This document shows positions 57,966 through 64,000 of a DNA stretch of 64,000 bases, in pieces (the stretch's first letter is position 1; every line of letters starts with the position of its first letter). The translations under genes were made by a program, and so were the position numbers. Location: contig JACRMM010000002.1 in the NCBI GenBank assembly GCA_016214985.1, forward strand, positions 1 through 64,000, written 5' to 3'. The notes under the pieces were generated by a model. It did not search any database. It was not told the origin of the DNA and worked only from the letters and a program-made list of their open reading frames with translations. The stretch is from Deltaproteobacteria bacterium (GTDB lineage: Bacteria; Desulfobacterota; Deferrisomatia; Deferrisomatales; JACRMM01).

Positions 57966-60083
57966 CTACCCCTTCGCCAGGACCCGACCCCACCGCACGA
58001 GGCCGTGGGCCGCGGCGGCCCAGAGGTGTGCGGAGGGGAACATGGGAACGCCGACCTCCTCGATGGCCGCTGACATCCGCTGGGTGTAGGGGCCCCCGGC
58101 CGCACCGCACAGGATCGGTTTTCCGGCAGTACGGTTCATCTTCTCCAGCGCCGAGACGATCGCCTCGTCCAGGGGCGTGTCCTGGAACACGAACCAGTTC
58201 ATGATCACGTGCACGTTCGGGTCCTTGGCCAGGCACTCCATGGCGAAGAGATAGTCGTCGGAGGTGGCCGAGCCGGTGACATCGATGGGGTTCTTGGAGA
58301 TGTAGAAGGCCGGGTAGTGTTCCTTCATGGCCGCGAGCGACTCGGGCGAGAGCTCGGCGATCTCGAGCCCCAGGCCGTCGAAGAGGTCGATCGCGTTCAC
58401 CATGGGCCCCGCCCCGTTGCTGATCATCGCCACCCGAGGCCCCGCGGCCGGCGGCTGCATCCCCAGAGCCCGGGTCACCGCGCCGAGCTCTTCGTAGGAG
58501 TCGACGTCGATGATCCCCGTCTGCCGAAGCGCGCCGCGGGTGACCGCGTACGAGCCGGCGTAGGCCCCGGTGTGGGACTGGGCGGCCGCCGCGGAGCGCG
58601 CGGTCCGGCCGGACTTGTAGCAGACGATGGGCTTCTTGTAGGTTCGGATGGCCTCGGCCGCAGCCCTCAGGAACTTGCGCCCGTCGCCGAGCCCCTCGAT
58701 GTAGGAGCCGACCACCTTGGTGTCCGGGTCCCGGGCGAGGTAGGCGATCATGTCCGCCTCGTCCACGTCCACGCGGTTGCCGTAGGAGATCATCTTGCTC
58801 GCGCCGGAGTGCTCGCACTCCTCGAGAAAGCTCGCCCCGTACGTGCCGCTCTGCGTCATGAAGGAGATACCGCCGGGCTTGGGCCGCAGCATCCGCTCGT
58901 GCACCTGGAAGAACGCGTCGAAACGGTTCACCGCGTTGTAGCAGCCGATGCAGTTGGGGCCGATGACGCGGATGCCGTACTCCCGCGCCCGTCGCTGGAT
59001 CTCCTGCTCGAGGCCGACCTGGTCGCCGCCCAGCTCTTTCCCTCCACCGGAGACGATCAAAACCGCCCGGATGCCCAGGTCGCGGCACTTGTCGAGCACC
59101 TCGGGCACGAGCGCCAGCCCGACGACGACCACCGCGAGGTCGACCTTTTCCGGAACGTCCGTGAGATCCTCGAAGCTCGCCCGGCCGAAGACCTCTTTGC
59201 CCCCGCGGGTGACCGGGAAGACCTTACCGTCGAAGTCGTGGTTCATCAGGCTGTCGGCGACCGCGTTGCCGATCCGGCCGGGGGTCGTCGACGCCCCGAG
59301 CAGGGCCACGCTGCGGGGCGAGAAGAAATGCTCCAAATGGGCAGTGTTCGGCTCGGCCTGGCTGATCGGGGTCTCCGACGGCTGCCGGGCGAGCACGATC
59401 TTGGCGTCCACGGCGGTCGTGGCCTGCTCGGTGACGATCAGGGGATTGAAATCCATCGAGTCGTACAGGCCCGCGGCGTCCATTCCCAACTGGCCGATAC
59501 GGACGATCGCCTGGGCCAGTCCCTCTTCGTCGAGAGGGGGACGCCCCCGGAACCCTCGAAGGAGCGCCTTGCCTCGGATCTCCCCGATCAGGTCGCGTGC
59601 CTCGGAGAGACCGATCGGGAGGACGCGAAACGCCACGTCGTCCACGAGGTGAATCAAGGTGCCGCCCGTCCCGAGCATGAGGACCGGCCCGAACTGCGGG
59701 TCGTTCTGGAGGCCCACGATGAACTCCACACCTCCGGAGACCATCGTCTCGACCAGGTACCCCTTCGCGGCTGCCCCCTTGGCCGAGAGCGCCTTCTCCA
59801 TCCGCCCGAAGGCCTCTTCGAGCTCCCCATCCGTGCGAAGCCCCAGGGCGACGGCGCCCAGCTCGGTCTTGTGCAGGATCTCCGGTGAGACCGCCTTCAG
59901 CGCGACCGGGTACCCGGTCCGTCTGGCGAACGCCACCGCCTCCTGCGCCGAGCCGACCACCGCTCCCTCGGGGACACGGACCCCGTAGGAGGCGACGATT
60001 TGCTTGGAGAGGTCCTCGGGCACAGCAGTGACGCCCTGGGCGATCGACGCCTCACAGACGGATCGCAGCTCGGTCACGGTCAT
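57966..60083 (-). CDS. acetate/acyl-CoA ligase (ADP-forming), fused beta-alpha
   Basis: 705 residues. The N-terminal ~230 residues are the ATP-grasp beta domain (GYPVALKAVSPEILHKTELGAVALGL, here quoted as PVALKAVSPEILHKTE; GVEFIVGLQNDPQFGPVLMLG in part). A CoA-binding alpha domain begins FFSPRSVALLGASTTPGRIGN, with RVIGPNCIGCYN and the phosphohistidine SHTGAYAG near residue 510. The order is beta then alpha, opposite to many fused bacterial enzymes. It converts acyl-CoA + ADP + Pi to acid + CoA + ATP. GGAAGGAGGATCCC precedes the ATG. MBL and epimerase genes flank it. Confidence 0.92.
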   Translation of the reverse strand: MTVTELRSVCEASIAQGVTAVPEDLSKQIVASYGVRVPEGAVVGSAQEAVAFARRTGYPVALKAVSPEILHKTELGAVALGLRTDGELEEAFGRMEKALSAKGAAAKGYLVETMVSGGVEFIVGLQNDPQFGPVLMLGTGGTLIHLVDDVAFRVLPIGLSEARDLIGEIRGKALLRGFRGRPPLDEEGLAQAIVRIGQLGMDAAGLYDSMDFNPLIVTEQATTAVDAKIVLARQPSETPISQAEPNTAHLEHFFSPRSVALLGASTTPGRIGNAVADSLMNHDFDGKVFPVTRGGKEVFGRASFEDLTDVPEKVDLAVVVVGLALVPEVLDKCRDLGIRAVLIVSGGGKELGGDQVGLEQEIQRRAREYGIRVIGPNCIGCYNAVNRFDAFFQVHERMLRPKPGGISFMTQSGTYGASFLEECEHSGASKMISYGNRVDVDEADMIAYLARDPDTKVVGSYIEGLGDGRKFLRAAAEAIRTYKKPIVCYKSGRTARSAAAAQSHTGAYAGSYAVTRGALRQTGIIDVDSYEELGAVTRALGMQPPAAGPRVAMISNGAGPMVNAIDLFDGLGLEIAELSPESLAAMKEHYPAFYISKNPIDVTGSATSDDYLFAMECLAKDPNVHVIMNWFVFQDTPLDEAIVSALEKMNRTAGKPILCGAAGGPYTQRMSAAIEEVGVPMFPSAHLWAAAAHGLVRWGRVLAKG

Positions 60084-60125
60084 GGGATCCTCCTTCCGGC
60101 CCTCGGCCGATCGTACCGCGCCAAC

Positions 60126-60569
60126 CTAACCGGCCGCCGTCCGGCCGCCGCCGGGAAGCGGACACGTCGCCCCGCTCACGAGCTCGATCAGGACGTTTCC
60201 GGTGTCCTTGGGGTGAAAGAAGAGAGCGTTCTCGAAGCACGGGACCCTCTGAGGACCGCCGGTCACGCTGCGGAGCCCCTTCTCCTCGATGAAGTGGCGG
60301 CAGGCCTCGTCGATGTCCTCAACGAGGTACCCGATGTGGTGAAGCGTGCCCGACCCGTGCTTCTTGAGAAAGTGCCCCAGGCCATCGTCCGACAGGGGCT
60401 GCACGAGCTCGATGTACGTGTTGTTGGCCGGGATGAAACAGACCTCGGCCTTGAAGGCATCGACCGTGAACCGGGCGACCTCTTTCATGCCGAACACCGT
60501 CTCGTAGACGGCCTTGCCCTTGTCGATGTCGTCGACGACCACGCCGATGTGGTGCACGTCCAGCTTCAT
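60126..60569 (-). CDS. mce: methylmalonyl-CoA epimerase
   Basis: 147 residues, the usual vicinal-oxygen-chelate MCE with two beta-alpha-beta-beta-beta repeats. LDVHHIGVVVDDIDKG, TYIELVQPLSDDG, LHHIGYLVEDIDEAC and NVLIELVSG provide the metal-binding His/Glu residues. It interconverts (R)- and (S)-methylmalonyl-CoA. Mutase is not in the window. AAAGGAGAGAGAGC precedes the ATG, and the acyl-CoA ligase follows after 42 bases. Confidence 0.92.
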   Translation of the reverse strand: MKLDVHHIGVVVDDIDKGKAVYETVFGMKEVARFTVDAFKAEVCFIPANNTYIELVQPLSDDGLGHFLKKHGSGTLHHIGYLVEDIDEACRHFIEEKGLRSVTGGPQRVPCFENALFFHPKDTGNVLIELVSGATCPLPGGGRTAAG

Positions 60570-60614
60570 GCTCTCTCTCCTTTCGTCAGGGGGAGACCTC
60601 CGCCCGTTCCGCCG

Positions 60615-61541
60615 CTAGCGGCTCGCCGGTTCGAAGGCGTCTCCGCTCTTCAGCCCCCGCGCCTCGGCGAACGCCACGGCGTCCATCTTCCCTCCGGAGG
60701 CACCCCGAAGCTTCGGAACGACCAGGGTCGCGCCCTGCAAGCAGATCCGAAGCCCCTTGGCGTCGACTCCGGCCACCGCTCCCGGAGGCCCGCCGCCGCC
60801 GTCCCCGAGACGGGCTCCGTAGAACCGGACCCGCTCCCCCTTCCAGATCCCGAAAGCCCCGGGCTGCGGGTCGCAGCCGCGGACCAGGTCGTACACGTCG
60901 GCCGCCGGACGGTCCCACTTCACCGCGGCGACGCTGTCGTCGCAGGGGGGCTCGTAGGTTGCCCCCTCCGCCGCCTGGGGAGTCCTTGGCGCCTTCCCCT
61001 CCCGGATGAGGGCAACCGCCTCGACCAGGGCATCGACTCCCATGGGGAAGAGCCGGTTGAAGTACAGCGACCCCGTTGTGTCGTCCGGTCCGATCTCGAT
61101 CGTCTTCTGGAGGAGGAGAGGGCCCGTGTCGATGCCGTCGTCGGGCCAGAAGATCGAAAGCCCCGTAGTTCTGTCACCCATGATCACGGCCCAGTTGATG
61201 GCGCTCGCTCCCCGGTGTCGCGGCAGGAGGGACGGATGGTAGCAGATCGCCCCGTGGCGAGGCGCCTCGAAGAACGCCTTGGGAATGATGTCGGTGACGA
61301 ACGCGAGGACCGCGAGGTCGGGCGCCAGGGCGCGGTACTGGGCGAGCACGGCGGCGTCCCGATAGGAGGGGGGTTGAAAGACCGGCACGCCCCGCGCGAT
61401 CGCCGCTTCCTTCAGCGGATCAACGGCCCCCGCGGGGCCGTCGGGGGGCACGTACGCCGCCACGACCTCCTCTCCCTTGGCCGCGAGCGCCTCGAGGCTC
61501 TTGGCACCGAACGCCGCTTGACCGAACAGCACAATGCGCAT
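60615..61541 (-). CDS. 10-formyl-THF hydrolase/formyltransferase-like protein (Nt-FDH type)
   Basis: 308 residues, the size of the N-terminal hydrolase domain of 10-formyltetrahydrofolate dehydrogenase (about 310). YHPSLLPRHRGASAINW, WPDDGIDTGPLLLQK and LFPMGVDALVEAVALI match that domain far better than Fmt, which has Asn-x-His at the corresponding place. The catalytic His and Asp are kept. It would bind 10-formyl-THF and hydrolyse it or transfer the formyl group. It is unlinked to an aldehyde dehydrogenase domain, and lies between PFOR and mce on the same strand. Confidence 0.8.
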   Translation of the reverse strand: MRIVLFGQAAFGAKSLEALAAKGEEVVAAYVPPDGPAGAVDPLKEAAIARGVPVFQPPSYRDAAVLAQYRALAPDLAVLAFVTDIIPKAFFEAPRHGAICYHPSLLPRHRGASAINWAVIMGDRTTGLSIFWPDDGIDTGPLLLQKTIEIGPDDTTGSLYFNRLFPMGVDALVEAVALIREGKAPRTPQAAEGATYEPPCDDSVAAVKWDRPAADVYDLVRGCDPQPGAFGIWKGERVRFYGARLGDGGGGPPGAVAGVDAKGLRICLQGATLVVPKLRGASGGKMDAVAFAEARGLKSGDAFEPASR

Positions 61542-61627
61542 GGCAGCTCCTTTCGGTTCGTCGGTGGCTTGTCTCGACACGGACCGTGATCGTGCCGTCC
61601 GCCCGGGTCGTGCGCCGAGCCAAGAAG

Positions 61628-61684
61628 GTGGCCGCGGGAGCCGGCCCGGGGCATGGCGGCCGGTGGAACGGCTCCCGCGGCCAC
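61628..61684 (-). terminator. long intergenic hairpin after PFOR
   Basis: GTGGCCGCGGGAGCC (61628-61642) and GGCTCCCGCGGCCAC (61670-61684) form a perfect 15-bp stem; the 27-base loop contains a further GGCC/GGCC pairing. On the minus strand it follows the PFOR stop by 35 bases and is trailed by CTTCTTGG, so it may act as a terminator. Confidence 0.65.
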
Positions 61685-61719
61685 GAAGCGTGGCGGCACC
61701 CTGAGACGGGACCTTGTCG

Positions 61720-64000
61720 TCAGGACTGCTCTTCCCCGTACGGCGCTCCGCCGGCCGGCCGACCCACCTTGAGTCGGCTGAGCTGCTCGTAGAGGGAAGC
61801 GCGCCGCCTGACGACCGCCTGGGCCGCCACCAGGAGCTCGGCGGCCCGCTCTTGGTCCATGCGCTGCAGCATGGTGAAGCGCGTCTCGTTATAGATGTAA
61901 TCCTCCAGCGGGACCTCGGGCGCCCCGGAGTCCAGTTGAAGCGGGTTCTCCCCCGCCGTCATCCTGCGCGGGTCGAAGCGGTAGAGCGGCCAATGACCGG
62001 ACGCCACGGCCAGTTTCTGCTGCTCGTTGCCCAGCGAGAGGTCGTACCCGTGGGCGATGCAGTGCGAGTAGGCGACGATGAGGGAAGTACCAGGGTACGA
62101 GTCGGCCTCGGCGAAGGCCTTGACGGTCTGCACATCCTTGGCGCCGAAGGCCACTCGCGCCACGTAGGGAGCGCCGTAGGTCATGGCGATGAGACCCAGA
62201 TCCTTCTTCGGCGTCGCCTTTCCGGCGGACGCAAACTTGGCCGACGCGCCGAGCGGGGTGGCCTTGGACTGCTGCCCGCCGGTATTGGAATAGACCTCCG
62301 TGTCCATGACCAGGATGTTCACGTCGCGCCCGAGCGACAGCACGTGGTCGAGCCCGCCGTACCCGATGTCGTACCCCCACCCGTCTCCGCCCAGGATCCA
62401 GACGCTCTTGCGGACCAGATAGTCAGCGAGAAGCTCGAGCCGACGGGCCTGCGGGGTCCCCACGCCGGAGAGCTTCTCCTTGAGTGCCCCGACCCGCCGT
62501 CGCTGGGCCGAGAGGCCGGCCTCGGTGTACTGGTCGGCCGTGAGGAGCTCCGAGACGAGGACGTCGCCGACCACCGAGGCGAGCCCCTGCAGGAGCTCCA
62601 CGGCCTGCTCCTTGTGCTTGTCGATCGCCAGCCGCATGCCGAGCCCGAACTCCGCATTGTCCTCGAAGAGCGAGTTGGCCCACGCCGGGCCTCGGCCGGC
62701 GGCGTTCGTGGTGTACGGAGTGGTGGGGAGGTTTCCGCCGTAGATGGAGGAGCACCCCGTGGCGTTGCCGATGAGCAGGCGGTCTCCGAAGAGCTGCGTC
62801 ATCAGCTTGATGTAGGGGGTTTCGCCGCACCCGGCGCAGCACCCGGAGAACTCGAAAAGGGGCTCTCGCAGCTGGGAGCCTTTGACGTCGACCTTAAGCT
62901 GCTCGCGGTCGTACTCCGGCAGGCCGAGGAAGAACGCAAAGTTCTCCCGCTCCGAGTCCCGCAGCGGCAGCTGGGGCGCCATGTTGATGGCCTTGTGGCT
63001 CGGATCCGCCTTGGCCTTGGCCGGGCACGTCATCACGCAGAGCTTGCAGCCCGTGCAGTCCTCGGGCGCGACCTGCACGGTGAACCGCTGGCCCTTGAAC
63101 TCTCCTCGGGCCGGGGCGGACTTGAAGGTGGCCGGCGCCTCGCCCAGGAGCTCCGGAGCAGTGACCTTCACACGGATCGCCGCATGGGGGCAAGTAAACG
63201 AGCACTTGGCGCACTGGATGCAAACATCCGGATCCCAGACCGGGATCTCAAGCCCGATGTTCCGCTTCTCCCACTTCGTCGTTCCGAGCGGCCACGTGCC
63301 GTCCACGGGCAGGGCGCTCACCGGCAAGAGGTCGCCCCGGCCGGCCATCATCGCGGCCTCGACCCGTTTGACGAAGTCGGGGGCACGGTCGGAGACGATG
63401 AACGGACGCCGACAGGCGGAGGTCGGCAGGGCGGGGACCTTCACCTCGTACAGGTTCGCCAACGTCTCGTCGACGGCCTGGAAGTTCTTCTGGACCAGCT
63501 CCTCCCCCTTCTTCCCGTAGGTCTTCTCGATGGAGTACTTGATCTTGGCGATTGCCTCCTCTCGCGGGAGCACTCCAGAGATCGCGAAGAAACACGTCTG
63601 CATGATCGTGTTGATCCGTCCCCCCATCCCAGTATTCTTTGCTACTTCGAAGGCATCGATGACGTAGAGCTTGATCTTCTTCTCGATCAGTTCCGTCTGC
63701 ACTTCGCAGTTCAAGTGATCCCAGACCTCGCTCGGCCCGTAGGGCGAGTTCAAGAGGAAGGTCGCTCCGGTCCGGGCATACTCCAAGATGTCGTACTTAT
63801 CGAGGAATTCGAACTGATGGCAAGCGAGGAAGCCCGCCTTGTTGATGCAGTACGTCGACTGGATGGGCTTCGGCCCGAACCGCAGATGGGAGATCGTGAT
63901 ACCTCCGGACTTCTTCGAGTCGTACACGAAGTAGCCCTGGGCGTAGTTGTCCGTCTCTTCACCGATGATCTTGATGCTGTTCTTGTTGGCACCCACCGTG
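61720..64000 (-). CDS. nifJ: pyruvate:ferredoxin (flavodoxin) oxidoreductase, C-terminal portion (partial)
   Basis: About 760 residues are visible; the N-terminal ~430 lie beyond the window. The frame contains the alpha/gamma linker with FACHQFEFLDKYDILEYA-like FLACHQFEFLDKYD and NSPYGPSEVW, two ferredoxin clusters CIQCAKCSFTCPHAAIR and CTGCKLCVMTCPAKAK, the CCAGCGETPYIKLM block, and the TPP motif GDGWGYDIGYGGLDHVL...TEVYSNTGGQQSKATP (shortened). It converts pyruvate and CoA to acetyl-CoA, CO2 and reduced ferredoxin. It is the anaerobic pyruvate enzyme and the likely electron source for AOR-type ferredoxins. Confidence 0.95.
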   Translation of the reverse strand, partial: TVGANKNSIKIIGEETDNYAQGYFVYDSKKSGGITISHLRFGPKPIQSTYCINKAGFLACHQFEFLDKYDILEYARTGATFLLNSPYGPSEVWDHLNCEVQTELIEKKIKLYVIDAFEVAKNTGMGGRINTIMQTCFFAISGVLPREEAIAKIKYSIEKTYGKKGEELVQKNFQAVDETLANLYEVKVPALPTSACRRPFIVSDRAPDFVKRVEAAMMAGRGDLLPVSALPVDGTWPLGTTKWEKRNIGLEIPVWDPDVCIQCAKCSFTCPHAAIRVKVTAPELLGEAPATFKSAPARGEFKGQRFTVQVAPEDCTGCKLCVMTCPAKAKADPSHKAINMAPQLPLRDSERENFAFFLGLPEYDREQLKVDVKGSQLREPLFEFSGCCAGCGETPYIKLMTQLFGDRLLIGNATGCSSIYGGNLPTTPYTTNAAGRGPAWANSLFEDNAEFGLGMRLAIDKHKEQAVELLQGLASVVGDVLVSELLTADQYTEAGLSAQRRRVGALKEKLSGVGTPQARRLELLADYLVRKSVWILGGDGWGYDIGYGGLDHVLSLGRDVNILVMDTEVYSNTGGQQSKATPLGASAKFASAGKATPKKDLGLIAMTYGAPYVARVAFGAKDVQTVKAFAEADSYPGTSLIVAYSHCIAHGYDLSLGNEQQKLAVASGHWPLYRFDPRRMTAGENPLQLDSGAPEVPLEDYIYNETRFTMLQRMDQERAAELLVAAQAVVRRRASLYEQLSRLKVGRPAGGAPYGEEQS

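Overview
The window is GC-rich (by eye about two thirds or more G+C) and densely packed, with most genes on the minus strand. The gene content points to an anaerobic, deltaproteobacteria-like bacterium (Desulfobacterota/Desulfuromonadia in the broad sense). The supporting evidence is a small CxxCH-rich class III-type cytochrome c, a tungsten-type aldehyde:ferredoxin oxidoreductase, a pyruvate:ferredoxin oxidoreductase, an ADP-forming acyl-CoA synthetase, a Na+-translocating decarboxylase beta subunit, and DUF362 and DUF2284 proteins. This lineage call is an inference; no rRNA, tRNA or other marker gene is present to fix it. I saw no CRISPR array, phage or insertion sequence.

Layout. 0.0-7.2 kb: start of pyruvate phosphate dikinase, glyS-glyQ, a FabL-type enoyl-ACP reductase, nth-recO, a 2-hydroxyacid dehydrogenase and thiol peroxidase. 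7.7-18.3 kb: an RlmM-like rRNA methyltransferase, then the translationally coupled recC-recB-recD-aat operon. 18.4-30.7 kb: peptidase M24, DUF2284, a small HhH ORF, a ChaN-like secreted protein, flavin reductase, SrkA kinase, a cytidylate-kinase-like protein, a YihG-like acyltransferase, a decayed plsC remnant, an unknown protein with faint RelA/SpoT-like motifs, an isoprenylcysteine-methyltransferase-like membrane protein, and a permease/small membrane protein/dehydrogenase operon. 30.8-32.0 kb: a lower-GC patch with a FlK-like hotdog thioesterase, next to a fragmentary frame with an in-frame TGA. 32.0-37.2 kb: ampG facing mltA, with mltA ending a four-gene coupled operon (NrpR-like regulator, QueG-like ferredoxin protein, CDO-like cupin, mltA). 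37.2-39.7 kb: paired TGCCG/CGGCA dyads in front of a divergent glutamate synthase, then the cytochrome. 40.2-44.8 kb: a very large multidomain lipoprotein (MopE repeats, lipase, HAF repeats), a peptidoglycan-binding lipoprotein, and a short cytochrome remnant. 44.9-50.4 kb: DUF362, AOR, ferredoxin, thioesterase and two metallo-beta-lactamase-fold proteins. 50.5-64 kb: an MFS carrier, HMG-CoA lyase, a UroD-like protein, a SDR, decarboxylase gamma-like and beta subunits, an MBL hydrolase, ADP-forming acyl-CoA synthetase, methylmalonyl-CoA epimerase, a 10-formyl-THF-hydrolase-like formyltransferase and PFOR.

How the parts fit. The right third reads as ferredoxin- and CoA-based organic/branched-chain acid catabolism: AOR and PFOR reduce ferredoxin, acyl-CoA ligase yields ATP, the epimerase and Na+ decarboxylase handle C4/methylmalonyl intermediates, and HMG-CoA lyase cleaves HMG-type intermediates. 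The least conventional pieces are the 1271-residue lipoprotein, the NrpR-like regulator facing glutamate synthase across tandem dyads, the decarboxylase pair without an alpha subunit, and the truncated TGA-containing frame beside the low-GC patch.
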